Part shown: positions 29,301 to 37,338 of the stretch, one piece after another
How the letters are laid out: each line of letters starts with the position of its first letter
Position numbering within the stretch: the first letter of the stretch is position 1
Translations under genes and position numbers: made by a program
Assembly: GCF_002224285.1 (NCBI RefSeq)
Contig: NZ_CP022436.1
Location: 3,038,001-3,102,000 of the forward strand
Length of the DNA: 64,000 nt
From: Arthrobacter sp. YN
GTDB taxonomy: Bacteria > Actinomycetota > Actinomycetes > Actinomycetales > Micrococcaceae
Direction: 5' to 3'
Notes under the pieces: model-generated
Databases searched by the model: none
Told to the model about the DNA's origin: nothing
Seen by the model: only the letters and a program-made list of their open reading frames with translations

Positions 29301-30347
29301 CTATCCGAAGTTCAGCAGGACTTTTCCGGACTCGGCGGAGTTCTTGGCTACCTCAAAGGCTTCCAGTCCGTGGGCGAGGTCGAATTCGTGCGTCACCACG
29401 GGGTCCACAAACAACGACCCATCGGCCAGAGCTGTAATGACGTCGTCGATTTCGTCATTGAAACGGAACGAGCCGAGCAGTTCCAACTCGCGGGTGATGG
29501 CCAGGGAGATGAACACCGGCTGCGGTCCTGTGGGCAGCAGGCCAACCATCACCACCTTGCCGCCGCGCGTGGCTCCCTTGATGGCCGAGGCCAGTCCGTA
29601 GTGGCTTCCCGAGGATTCAATGACGACGTCGGCATCCACTGCCGCTATGGCCTCCGCTTCATCGCCCTTGAGGACCTCGTCTGCACCGACGGCGCGGGCG
29701 ATTTCCAACGGTTTGTCATGCATATCGACGGCGACGATCCTTCCCGCGCCGGCACGCTTGAGGACGGCGACGGTGAGGGCGCCGATCGGGCCGCTGCCGA
29801 TCACGAGGGCCGTCTTTCCCTTGACGTCGCCTGCGCGGGCCACGGCGTGCCAGGCAACACTGGCCGGTTCCACGAGCGCAGCGGTGCGAAGGTCCAGGTT
29901 ATCCGGCAGCGGGCGGAGCATCCTGGAGGGCAGGTTGGCGTAGCGGCTGAACGCGCCGTCCGTATGCGGATGCCGGGCAGCACTGCCCAAGTACGTGCAG
30001 CCCGGGGAGAGGTTGGGCCGGTCTTCCGGATACCTGACATCCCCGGGGGCCGGCGTCGCTGGATGGACGGCCACCGGCGTTCCCACGCCAGGGCCGGAAC
30101 CATCGCCTGCCTGTTGGAGGACCACTCCCACAATCTCGTGCCCGAGGACCATGGGTTCTTTGAGGATGGACTCCCCCGCCGCACCATGCAACCAGTAATG
30201 AAGATCTGAACCGCAGATCCCGCCGTAGGCAATCTCCACGATCGCTTCCCCGGCAGCCGGTGCGGTCAGCGGGATGTCTTCGATCCGGAGATCGCCCTTT
30301 CCATGGGCCACCACAGCGGGGCCGGAAGCCGGAAGAGTGATGCCCAT
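29301..30347 (-). CDS. Zinc-dependent L-idonate 5-dehydrogenase-like alcohol dehydrogenase
   Basis: 348 aa MDR enzyme. Catalytic zinc residues: Cys and following Asp-Leu-His in YGGICGSDLHYWLHG, HE in VLGHEIVG. NAD(P)-binding VIGSGPIGALTVAVLKRAGAGRIVAVD. The structural-zinc four-Cys loop appears missing (DVRYPEDRPNLSPGCTYLG keeps one Cys). Start overlaps the stop of the preceding SDR gene by one base, so they are translationally coupled; together they fit idonate to 5-ketogluconate to gluconate. Confidence 0.88.
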   Translation of the reverse strand: MGITLPASGPAVVAHGKGDLRIEDIPLTAPAAGEAIVEIAYGGICGSDLHYWLHGAAGESILKEPMVLGHEIVGVVLQQAGDGSGPGVGTPVAVHPATPAPGDVRYPEDRPNLSPGCTYLGSAARHPHTDGAFSRYANLPSRMLRPLPDNLDLRTAALVEPASVAWHAVARAGDVKGKTALVIGSGPIGALTVAVLKRAGAGRIVAVDMHDKPLEIARAVGADEVLKGDEAEAIAAVDADVVIESSGSHYGLASAIKGATRGGKVVMVGLLPTGPQPVFISLAITRELELLGSFRFNDEIDDVITALADGSLFVDPVVTHEFDLAHGLEAFEVAKNSAESGKVLLNFG

Positions 30348-31117
30348 CAGACCACCACCGTCATTCCACCGTCGACGAAGATCGTCTGGCCGTTGACGAA
30401 GTTGGACGCCTGGGAGGCAAGCCACACCACGGGCCCGGCAAGATCGGCCACCGTCCCCCACCGGTTGGCCGGAGTGCGGCCCAGTATCCAGGAGTTGAAA
30501 TCGGAATCATCCACCAGGTTCTGCGTCATTTCCGTGTGGATGTACCCCGGCGCGATGCCGTTGATCTGCAAACCGGACGCAGCCCACTCAGCAGTCATGG
30601 CGCGGGTCAGGTTCCGGAGGCCACCCTTGGCCGCCACATAGGGTGCGATGGTGGGACGGGCCAGGTCCGTCTGGACCGAACAGATATTGATGATCTTCCC
30701 TTGTCCCCGGGGGATCATGTGCCGTGCAGCTTCCCTGCCCACCAGGAACGCACTGGTCAGGTCCGTGGTGATCACCCGGTCCCAGTCCTTGACGTCCAGG
30801 TCCAGCATCGGGACGCGGTGCTGGATCCCGGCGTTGTTTACCAGGATCTCCAACGGGCCAACGTTCTCCTCAACCCAGGCAACGCCCTCGGCAGCGGACG
30901 TGGCATCTGTGACATCGAAGGCCCGGCCGTGCACCCGGCCCGCCGGATAATCAGCCGCCATGGCCTGATGGGCCGCTTCAAGCCGCTCCGGATTGATGCC
31001 ATTGAGCACCACCGTCGCCCCGGCATCGGCCAAGCCCCTTGCCAAGGCGTTACCGATCCCCCTGCTCGAACCAGTGACCAAGGCAACCCGCCCGGTCAGA
31101 TCAAAAAGTCCACTCAT
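30347..31117 (-). CDS. Gluconate 5-dehydrogenase-like SDR
   Basis: 256 aa. TGSSRGIGNALA (15-26), NNAGIQHR near 93, catalytic Ser in NICSVQTDL and YVAAKGG motif near 158. Sequence style (GIQHR, RPTIAPYVAAKGG, GRTPANRWG) is that of gluconate 5-dehydrogenase (Ga5DH/IdnO). Coupled to the idonate dehydrogenase gene. Confidence 0.9.
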   Translation of the reverse strand: MSGLFDLTGRVALVTGSSRGIGNALARGLADAGATVVLNGINPERLEAAHQAMAADYPAGRVHGRAFDVTDATSAAEGVAWVEENVGPLEILVNNAGIQHRVPMLDLDVKDWDRVITTDLTSAFLVGREAARHMIPRGQGKIINICSVQTDLARPTIAPYVAAKGGLRNLTRAMTAEWAASGLQINGIAPGYIHTEMTQNLVDDSDFNSWILGRTPANRWGTVADLAGPVVWLASQASNFVNGQTIFVDGGMTVVV

Positions 31118-31152
31118 AGTTTGTTCTTCATTCCTTCTGTGGTTGCGCCGGT

Positions 31153-32064
31153 TCAGTTGGTGTTCGCCGGCGCTGCATGCGCCCGGCTCAGGTTTGCGAT
31201 GGTTTGGCGGACCACGGCGAGGTCCTGGTCGCCGAGGCCCTGGCTTTTGAGTTCTGCGTAGAGTTCAATCGCGGCCGAAGCCATGGGAACGGCGGAACCA
31301 ACGGCTTCCGCGCTGGTCAGCACGAAGCCAAGGTCCTTGTGCATGAACTTGGCCGGACCGGTAGGTGCGTAGTCCTTGGCGGCCAGGCGTGGACCCACGT
31401 TGTCCAAAACCCGGCTTCCCGCCAGCCCGCCGGACAGGACGTCAAAGAGGGCGCCCACGTCCATGCCGGAGCGCTCGGCGAGTTCGGCGGCTTCGGCGAG
31501 CGCCGCCGTCGTGGTTCCGACAATCAGTTGGTTGCACGCCTTGGCGAGGGACCCTGATCCCAGTGGTCCCATCCGACGTACGGTGGTCCCCATGGCGCCC
31601 AGCAGTGGTTGCAGCGTGTCGAACCCGGATTCGGTGGCTCCGACCATGATGGCCAGTGTCCCGCTTTGCGCACCGGCGGTGCCGCCACTGACCGGCGCGT
31701 CCATCACCTCTGCGTTGCCACTGCTTGCCTCATGAACCGTCTTACTGAACTGCTGTACCGCTGTGGGCGAGACACTGCTCATGATCACGACGGCGGTGCC
31801 GGGCTTTGGCGGTTGGTTCCGCCATGACGCAAGCAGGTCCGCGGCGGCTTCTTCGATGAACGGCAGGTCCGGGAGCATGAAGATGATGGCGTCCTCGTCA
31901 CGGAGTTCCGCGACGCTTGCTGTGCGACGCACGCCGGCCAGGCTTTCAAAGGCCGCATCGGATCGGTTCCAGCCGGTGACGGACCATCCGGCTTTGGCTA
32001 AATTGGCAGCCATGGGAGCACCCATGAGTCCCAAGCCCACGAAGCCCACTCGCTGACTGATCAC
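31153..32064 (-). CDS. NAD(P)-dependent beta-hydroxyacid dehydrogenase (GarR/HIBADH family)
   Basis: 303 aa. GFVGLGLMGAPMAANLAKAG dinucleotide site at 7-26, DAPVSGGTAGAQSGTLAIMVG substrate loop near 143, and catalytic Lys in GSLAKACNQLIVG near 180. Family members reduce tartronate semialdehyde or oxidise 3-hydroxyisobutyrate. First gene of the leftward group with the idonate/gluconate enzymes (36-bp gap). Confidence 0.9.
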   Translation of the reverse strand: MISQRVGFVGLGLMGAPMAANLAKAGWSVTGWNRSDAAFESLAGVRRTASVAELRDEDAIIFMLPDLPFIEEAAADLLASWRNQPPKPGTAVVIMSSVSPTAVQQFSKTVHEASSGNAEVMDAPVSGGTAGAQSGTLAIMVGATESGFDTLQPLLGAMGTTVRRMGPLGSGSLAKACNQLIVGTTTAALAEAAELAERSGMDVGALFDVLSGGLAGSRVLDNVGPRLAAKDYAPTGPAKFMHKDLGFVLTSAEAVGSAVPMASAAIELYAELKSQGLGDQDLAVVRQTIANLSRAHAAPANTN

Positions 32065-32128
32065 GGCAGGTCACACCTCACTTCTTTGTGGTCATCTTCA
32101 GGAATACTGTTCAATATCCTAGCCTCCA

Positions 32129-32143
32129 TTCAGTATGATGAAC
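32129..32143. promoter_or_regulatory. Candidate IclR operator, inverted TTCA-N6-TGAA
   Basis: TTCAGTATGATGAAC overlaps the -10 TATGAT of the hydroxyacid dehydrogenase gene. The same TTCA-N6-TGAA arrangement lies before the iclR gene (36222-36237). Binding is inferred. Confidence 0.4.
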
Positions 32144-32146
32144 ACT

Positions 32147-33202
32147 ATGACGACTGATGAACTTACCATCGCCATCGCTGTACCGCTCGAAGCTGAGCAC
32201 GTAGAGCTGATACGCGCTGTAGATCCTTCCGTAACAGTTCTCTACGAACCCGAGCTGCTGCCCCCGGAGCGGTTCCCCGCCGATCATGCCGGTGATCCCG
32301 ACTTCAAGCGGACGCCCGAGCAGGAGGAGCGCTACTGGGCCCTGCTGAACCGGGCGCAGGTTCTCTACGGCTTCCCCAACGAAAGCCCCGCTGGACTGGC
32401 ACGCGTCGCTGCCAGCAACCCCCACCTGCAATGGATCCATGCGATGGCCGCGGGCGCCGGCGGAGCGGTCAAGGCCTCAGGCCTGGACACCGAAACCCTG
32501 CAGAAGTTCCGCGTCACCACATCCGCAGGCGTCCACGCGCTACCGCTGGCAGAATTCTCCGCGTTCGGCATCCTCAACGGATTCAAGCGCAGCGCAGAGA
32601 TGGCACAAGACCAAACCGCCAAGTTCTGGCCCGAGCTCCGCACCCCCACCAAATTGGCCAACGGCTCCAAGGTGGTTATCGCCGGGCTCGGCGAGATCGG
32701 CATGGAGACTGCACGCATCGCACACGCCCTGGGCATGAAGGTCAGCGGAACCAAGCGCAACGTCGAAGCCATCGACGGAATAGAGGAGGTCACCGGCAAT
32801 GACGGACTCCCCGGACTGCTCGCCGACGCCGATGCCGTCGTCAACACGCTCCCCGGTACTCCTTACACGGAGAAGCTGTTCAACAGGGACATTTTCGCCG
32901 CCATGAAGCCCGGCACTGTCTTCGTCAATGTGGGCCGCGGAACTGTGGTGGACGAGGAAGCCCTGCTTGAAGCACTCGACAACGGTCAGGTCTCCTACGC
33001 TTGCCTGGATGTCTTCGCCGTGGAGCCGCTCCCCCAGGACAGCCCCCTGTGGAGCCACCCCCGGGTACTGGTGTCCCCGCACACCTCCGCCCTCAGCTCT
33101 GCGGAGAACCGCCTCATCGCGGAACGGTTCTGCAGCAACCTTCGTACCTTCCTGGCCGGCGGCGAACTGCCCCACCTGGTGGATCCCATCCACTTCTACT
33201 AG
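32147..33202 (+). CDS. D-2-hydroxyacid dehydrogenase (D-isomer specific)
   Basis: 351 aa from the ATG at 32147, chosen because TATGAT (32134-32139) would be the -10 of a leaderless message; upstream in-frame ATGs overlap that box. NAD-binding GLGEIGMETARIAHALGMKV, catalytic Arg in VNVGRGTVVDEEAL, Glu in FAVEPLP and His in SPHTSAL. The N-terminus AMAAGAGG near 105 is as in phosphoglycerate dehydrogenase-like proteins of this group. Likely reduces a 2-ketoacid; substrate unknown. Confidence 0.9.
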   Translation: MTTDELTIAIAVPLEAEHVELIRAVDPSVTVLYEPELLPPERFPADHAGDPDFKRTPEQEERYWALLNRAQVLYGFPNESPAGLARVAASNPHLQWIHAMAAGAGGAVKASGLDTETLQKFRVTTSAGVHALPLAEFSAFGILNGFKRSAEMAQDQTAKFWPELRTPTKLANGSKVVIAGLGEIGMETARIAHALGMKVSGTKRNVEAIDGIEEVTGNDGLPGLLADADAVVNTLPGTPYTEKLFNRDIFAAMKPGTVFVNVGRGTVVDEEALLEALDNGQVSYACLDVFAVEPLPQDSPLWSHPRVLVSPHTSALSSAENRLIAERFCSNLRTFLAGGELPHLVDPIHFY

Positions 33203-33227
33203 GCCATCTTCTCAACGCTCGGCCTGC

Positions 33228-33270
33228 GCAAGGGGCGCGGCCAGGGACTGCCCCTGGCCGCGCCCCTTGC
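33228..33270 (+). terminator. Strong intrinsic terminator
   Basis: 19-bp perfect GC stem (GCAAGGGGCGCGGCCAGGG and complement) with a five-base loop, then TTTGA, after the D-2-hydroxyacid dehydrogenase. Confidence 0.85.
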
Positions 33271-33300
33271 TTTGACATTGCCTTGAAGTAGCATCGCCAC

Positions 33301-33804
33301 ATGAATACTTTGGAGGGCCCGCAACGCGCTGTCGTGCGCCTGTTTCCGGATTACGGGGACACGGCGCTCTGGCTTGACGGTCCCATCGACTACTCCCTCA
33401 CGGGGTTGACTGAAGGCCTGGTGCATGAGCTCCGGGACTGGGAACAGTCCTACTATGAGTCCCTGACACGCGGTTTCACCTGGAAATCGGCGGAGAGTGC
33501 TGCCAGATACACCGCTCAGGGTCATCGGCTGGCCCAGCGTGTTGCTGATGAACTCGGCGACGGTTATGAAATCGACTTCACATCCTACGAGGACAACGCC
33601 CGGCCGCACCGGTTCTTCGGCACCAAGGCCCCTAACCCGCAGGCGGTTGCTGCCTTCGATGCCCTGACATCCACTTCGCGCGCAGAAAAAGAGAGAGTCG
33701 CGCGTGCTTTGGCTGACGCCCCGCCCGGAACAGGCACCGGATGGTTCGCTACCGCTCCCCTTTCGGGCAGCGTTTTCAGGCCGACGCAGAAAAAACAGGA
33801 ATAG
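33301..33804 (+). CDS. Hypothetical protein
   Basis: 167 aa. ATG at 33301 follows TAGCAT by six bases (leaderless). I recognise no domain; the N-terminal half (VVRLFPDYGDTALWLDGPIDY) and helical WEQSYYESL look like a small soluble globular protein. The C-terminal 25 aa are low complexity. Conserved-hypothetical status is an inference from normal codon use. Confidence 0.75.
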   Translation: MNTLEGPQRAVVRLFPDYGDTALWLDGPIDYSLTGLTEGLVHELRDWEQSYYESLTRGFTWKSAESAARYTAQGHRLAQRVADELGDGYEIDFTSYEDNARPHRFFGTKAPNPQAVAAFDALTSTSRAEKERVARALADAPPGTGTGWFATAPLSGSVFRPTQKKQE

Positions 33805-33826
33805 TACGGCAAGCGCCGGTTCCCTG

Positions 33827-33878
33827 CACAAATGCAGCGTGGCACCCTCCGTTCGGAGGGTGCCACGCTGCATTTGTG
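33827..33878. terminator. Perfect 52-bp palindrome, bidirectional terminator
   Basis: 25-bp uninterrupted stem starting CACAAATGCAGCGTGG with a two-base centre (TT), between the convergent hypothetical gene and the MHS transporter. Much longer than the other terminators in the window. Confidence 0.85.
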
Positions 33879-33889
33879 GTGCCGGAACG

Positions 33890-35248
33890 CTACTTGGCGT
33901 CTTCGGTACTGACCAGGTCGCGACCCGCCGTCTCCGGGGTGAAGAAGGTGGTTACGAAGGAGATGAGCGCCAGGACCAGGGAGTAGATGGCCAGCACCAA
34001 CCATGAGTGGTTGGTGGCCGCCAGCATAAGCGCACCCAGCAGGGGTGCGAGTCCGCCGGCCAGGACGGCTGAGATTTCCCGGCTCATGGCCACACCCGTA
34101 AAGCGGTACTGGGAGCCGAACAGTTCAGGCAGCAACGGGCACTGTGGGCCAAGCATCGACTGGACGCCGATGGCGATGCCCACGGACATGACGACCCACA
34201 CCAGAGTGACGTTGCCCAAGGTGACCAGGTAGAAGGCAGGGACCGCAATGATGGCCTGGAACAAGGCGCCGTAGCGGTACACCGGAACGCGGCCGAACCT
34301 ATCGGACAGCGCGCCGAACGTCACCACCAGGACGGCAGCGAAACCTGCGGCGACCAGCAAGCCCACAGGGCCGATCGAGTTGTTTCCGGCAAAGACGCCT
34401 GCCGGCATGCTCATGAACGACACCAGCAGGGCCGAGTAGATGGACGAGTTGCCGTTTTCGCCCATCCGGAGTCCGATGCCCAGGAGCACATTCTTCTTGG
34501 AGTGCTTCCACAGCGCACTGATGGGGTTCTTGACCACATTCTTGTGCTTCTCCAACTCCTGGAACGCAGGCGTTTCCTTGAGCTTGAGGCGGATGAAGAT
34601 GGCCACTGCGATCAGGATGAAGCTGGCCAGGAACGGAACGCGCCACAGCCAGCCCTGCAGGACGTCCTTGTCAGCCATGGCAATCAAAGCAAAGGTTCCC
34701 GCGCCGAGGAGGGTACCCAGTTGGATGCCCACGAAAGGCAATGATGCGAAGAAACCACGACGACGGCGCGGAGCTACTTCGGAGATCAGCGTGGTGGCGC
34801 CGGCCTGCTCCGCGCCCGCGCCGAGGCCCTGGATGATCCTTAGGGTCACCAGCAGGACCGCCCCGAGCATTCCGGCCTGTTCGAAGGTCGGAAGCAACCC
34901 AATGGCGAAGCTTGCCGTACCCATCAGGGCAATGGTCAAGATCAGGACCATCTTGCGGCCAAACCTGTCGCCGATGTAGCCAAAGATCAAGCCACCGAAG
35001 GGTCGCGCGGCGAATCCAACGCCATACGTGGCGAAGGAGGCGATCAGAGCGCCCTCCGGGCCAAGGGGGGAAAAGAACAATGGGCCAAAGATCAGCGCGG
35101 AAGCCAATCCGTAGATGTAGAAATCGTAGTACTCCAAGGCTGAGCCGACGGAGCTGGCCAAGGTAGCCCTGCGCAGCTGTTCCGGCTCAACAACGGCATC
35201 GTCAGCATCAGCTGCGAGCCGTGCATTAGTACGAGTTATCACAAGCAC
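33890..35248 (-). CDS. MFS transporter, metabolite:H+ symporter (MHS) family
   Basis: 452 aa with 12 predicted membrane segments. N-terminal SSVGSALEYYDFYIYGLAS, loop 2-3 GYIGDRFGRKMVL, IIQGLGAGAEQAGATTLISE and loop 8-9 SDRFGRVPVYR are the MHS/ShiA-KgtP hallmarks, so substrates are likely mono/dicarboxylates or aromatic acids. Its upstream region shares GTTCA half-sites with the hydroxyacid dehydrogenase and iclR promoters, hinting at uptake of that enzyme's acid substrate. Confidence 0.92.
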   Translation of the reverse strand: MLVITRTNARLAADADDAVVEPEQLRRATLASSVGSALEYYDFYIYGLASALIFGPLFFSPLGPEGALIASFATYGVGFAARPFGGLIFGYIGDRFGRKMVLILTIALMGTASFAIGLLPTFEQAGMLGAVLLVTLRIIQGLGAGAEQAGATTLISEVAPRRRRGFFASLPFVGIQLGTLLGAGTFALIAMADKDVLQGWLWRVPFLASFILIAVAIFIRLKLKETPAFQELEKHKNVVKNPISALWKHSKKNVLLGIGLRMGENGNSSIYSALLVSFMSMPAGVFAGNNSIGPVGLLVAAGFAAVLVVTFGALSDRFGRVPVYRYGALFQAIIAVPAFYLVTLGNVTLVWVVMSVGIAIGVQSMLGPQCPLLPELFGSQYRFTGVAMSREISAVLAGGLAPLLGALMLAATNHSWLVLAIYSLVLALISFVTTFFTPETAGRDLVSTEDAK

Positions 35249-35320
35249 TCCCTCAAAATCACCCCAGGCCCCCGTTGGCCCGGCGAGATAGTGATGGCAT
35301 CACCGCCAAGATCACTATGA

Positions 35321-35344
35321 TGAACAGCGTACAGCTTGTTGAAC
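35321..35344. promoter_or_regulatory. Direct TGAAC repeats upstream of the MHS transporter
   Basis: TGAAC at 35321-35325 and 35340-35344, 19 bp apart, preceded by CACTATGATG, which also occurs in the iclR upstream region. Candidate IclR half-sites. Confidence 0.35.
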
Positions 35345-35398
35345 TCAGTGCCAAGGTTGTAATCAGATTTATTTAGAGCGGTCCCGAAAGATGCGGGC

Positions 35399-36193
35399 TC
35401 AGCCCATCGGGTTCCCGAGGGATCGCGCCAACTCCTTGAGCTCCTTGACCATCAAGGCGCCCTGTTCCTCGGAGTAGGTGGCCTTGAGCGCTGTGACCGA
35501 AAGCCCCAAACTGGGGCCGTGGGCTCCATGGGTAGGCACGGGCACGGCGAGACAGACCACACCCACCGTTGACTCCTCATCTTCGAAAGCGAACCCCTGC
35601 TTCCGAATGGCAGCTATCTGGGACTTAAGTTCCTCAGCGGTGCGAAGTGAGTTGGCAGTCATGACCGGAAGTTCCATGCCATCAGGGAACATTGACTCAA
35701 TGTCGTGATCATGGAGTTGCGCCAGCAGGGCTTTGCCAACGCTGCAAAGGGAGACAGGCATCTTGTCGCCAATATTGGATGTCAGCCTCACCGCAGGATG
35801 CCCCTCATAGCGGGCCAAATAGATGACGTGGTCGCCGTCGAGCATGGCGATGCGCACCGTCTCACCTGAGAGGGTAGGTGCCTGCTCGCAATACTTGTAG
35901 AACTCCTGTACCTCGTCGAGTCGGCTTAGGTACGCGGCACCGAGCTCCACCAGTTTCCGTCCCAAGGCAAAGTCCGCGCCCTGCCTGGTAATAAGGCGCG
36001 CTTCCTCGAGCGCCAGCAGGAGATTGGACGTGGACGATTTGGGGATGCCAAGTTCGCGGGAAAGATCGCTGAGCGTCAGCCGCCCTGACGGAGATCCTGC
36101 CAGTGCCTCAAGAACCGCGGCTGCGCGGGTCACGGCGGGCGCAGGCGACGAAGCGCCCAGCCCCTCGGAACGGGTGGTGCGGGAATCGGCCAT
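35399..36193 (-). CDS. IclR-family transcriptional regulator
   Basis: 264 aa. Winged helix at about 22-75 (AAAVLEALAGSPSGRLTLSDLSRELGIPKSSTSNLLLALEEARLI split across helix-turn-helix), then the IclR effector domain: GETVRIAMLDGDHVIYLARYEG, SLCSVGKALLAQ and VVCLAVPVPTHGAHGPSLGLSVTAL. AGGAGAATC RBS before ATG at 36193. Neighbouring transporter suggests it controls acid uptake and oxidation. Confidence 0.93.
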   Translation of the reverse strand: MADSRTTRSEGLGASSPAPAVTRAAAVLEALAGSPSGRLTLSDLSRELGIPKSSTSNLLLALEEARLITRQGADFALGRKLVELGAAYLSRLDEVQEFYKYCEQAPTLSGETVRIAMLDGDHVIYLARYEGHPAVRLTSNIGDKMPVSLCSVGKALLAQLHDHDIESMFPDGMELPVMTANSLRTAEELKSQIAAIRKQGFAFEDEESTVGVVCLAVPVPTHGAHGPSLGLSVTALKATYSEEQGALMVKELKELARSLGNPMG

Positions 36194-36221
36194 GATTCTC
36201 CTTCGTCATAACTCTCATCGC

Positions 36222-36237
36222 GTTCATTCAGCTGAAC
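36222..36237. promoter_or_regulatory. Candidate autoregulatory IclR operator
   Basis: Inverted GTTCA-N6-TGAAC containing the perfect palindrome TTCAGCTGAA, just downstream of TATGAT on the minus strand and 29 bp before the iclR ATG. Confidence 0.45.
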
Positions 36238-36361
36238 ACTACCCATCATAGTGACACGCCGCTGCCATCATGAGGCATGAACCCACCGGATATTCGACAC
36301 GTGCCGGCCGTTTGGCATACTCGGCTTTCCAAACCCAAAAGTTCTCTGTATATTCATCTTC

Positions 36362-36406
36362 GAGCTCTCCACCGCGGCATCCCCCAATAGTCGCGGTGGA
36401 GAGCTC
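36362..36406 (-). terminator. Intrinsic terminator
   Basis: 15-bp perfect stem GAGCTCTCCACCGCG with complement and 15-base loop, downstream of the small gene at 36425 on the minus strand. Confidence 0.75.
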
Positions 36407-36424
36407 ATCCATTTCCCGGAAAAC

Positions 36425-36715
36425 CTAGGCCGCAGCCACTTCTTCGCCCCTCAGGCACCAACCTCCTCCGGCACCATCCCGCACCAGCTCCCACGTGGCA
36501 ATGCCGGACCGGAGATTGCTTCCCAAGCGAACCTGGACCTGCCAGACCTCCACATCCACGCGGCCTTGCCCCCTCGGCATTCGCCGTGACTGCTCCCACC
36601 ATGGGACGCGCTCAAACCAGCGCACAGGCTCTACTACGATCCGCCATTCCCGATTGCCCCTCACCACTACCGCCGGTGTGCCCTGCGTGCTGCTACGGAT
36701 ATATACGTGCTCCAT
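36425..36715 (-). CDS. Small Arg/Trp-rich protein, possibly DUF6504-like
   Basis: 96 aa. Pattern WRIVVEPVRWFERVPWWEQSRRMPRG...VEVWQVQVRL...TWELVRDG...GWCLRG is like short actinobacterial proteins often found beside dnaE2/imuB damage-tolerance genes, but no such genes are here. It is the last host gene before the tRNA-Val junction. Assignment tentative. Confidence 0.6.
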   Translation of the reverse strand: MEHVYIRSSTQGTPAVVVRGNREWRIVVEPVRWFERVPWWEQSRRMPRGQGRVDVEVWQVQVRLGSNLRSGIATWELVRDGAGGGWCLRGEEVAAA

Positions 36716-36780
36716 GGGAAGAAACCCTAGATGCGGGCCCTGACATTAAAGGGATGTGGAGAACGTGGGCTTTGCACGAA

Positions 36781-36826
36781 AAAACCCCGCCACTGCCAGC
36801 CAAAAGGCTTGGAGTGACGGGGGTTT
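36781..36826 (-). terminator. Terminator downstream of tRNA-Val
   Basis: Stem AACCCCGCCACT/AGTGACGGGGGTT with an inner GCC-AAAA-GGC hairpin; on the minus strand it ends in a run of T. It lies 8 bp beyond the tRNA 3' end, so the host terminator was kept when the prophage inserted. Confidence 0.85.
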
Positions 36827-36833
36827 CGGTCGG

Positions 36834-36879
36834 TGGGTCCTACCGGGATCGAACCGATGACATCCACGGTGTAAACGTG
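36834..36879 (-). other. Prophage attachment site: 3' remnant of tRNA-Val (TAC)
   Basis: Minus strand reads CACGTTTACACCGTGG, then variable loop, T-arm ATCGGTTCGATCCCGGT and acceptor AGGACCC plus A73, i.e. tRNA-Val from the anticodon stem to the end. The 5' half is absent; non-tRNA sequence starts at 36880. So this is the host-side copy of the core, and the intact tRNA should be at the other prophage end beyond 64000. Confidence 0.85.
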
Positions 36880-36944
36880 AGTGTAGTCCCAGTGCTGGCG
36901 CGGATTATCCGGCCCCCTGAGAGGAATTAGGGAGAGTCAGGGTA

Positions 36945-36974
36945 TTGACAGGGTGTATATACACCCTGTAGTTT
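36945..36974 (+). promoter_or_regulatory. Early phage promoter overlapped by a perfect palindromic operator
   Basis: TTGACA at 36945-36950 and TAGTTT at 36969-36974 (18-bp spacer). The spacer is filled by a perfect 22-bp inverted repeat at 36948-36969 with core GGGTGTATATACACCC, so a dimeric repressor there would block the polymerase. TAGGGA-like boxes lie just upstream (36928, 36938). Confidence 0.75.
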
Positions 36975-37012
36975 TGTCTTATCGGAACAAGCCGAAGACG
37001 GAAGGCAAGACA

Positions 37013-37195
37013 ATGATCGCAGTAGAGAATCTCGAAGTCGGAATGATGATCATCCCGGAAGGACGCAAGCACGCCGTCGAGGTCATGAGCGTAGACAACT
37101 GGGGCAACGCGAACCTCTACAAAATCGGCCACTTCGGCAAGGGGTTCAATGTAACCGCCCTCCCCGCCGGCTCAATGGTCCGTCTCGCAGCATGA
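37013..37195 (+). CDS. Small early phage protein, paralogue of the 51751 gene
   Basis: 60 aa, beta-rich, with VENLEVGMMIIPEGRKHAVEVMSV. The same scaffold (V-x-x-L-x-x-G-x-x-x-IP-x-G-x-K-x-AVE-x-x-S) is in the protein at 51751-51981. Function unknown. First gene after the palindromic operator; ATG overlaps nothing upstream and follows GGAAGG. Confidence 0.75.
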   Translation: MIAVENLEVGMMIIPEGRKHAVEVMSVDNWGNANLYKIGHFGKGFNVTALPAGSMVRLAA

Positions 37196-37338
37196 ACAGT
37201 AAGGCAGAATTGCTCGTAATGGCGGCGGCTGCGATTCCCTACTTCCAGGAGCAGTGGGAGAAGAAGCCGAATGAATACACGCGGGGGCGCCTTGATAGCG
37301 CACTCCGCACACTCGAACGGATAGAGGAAATGAAGTGA
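37192..37338 (+). CDS. Hypothetical early phage protein, 48 aa
   Basis: Too short for most ORF lists. ATG overlaps the previous stop by four bases (ATGA) and its own stop overlaps the next GTG. Helical: AAAAIPYFQEQWEKKPNEY then ARRLDSAL-like helix ending RIEEMK. Coupling on both sides supports expression. Confidence 0.65.
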   Translation: MNSKAELLVMAAAAIPYFQEQWEKKPNEYTRGRLDSALRTLERIEEMK

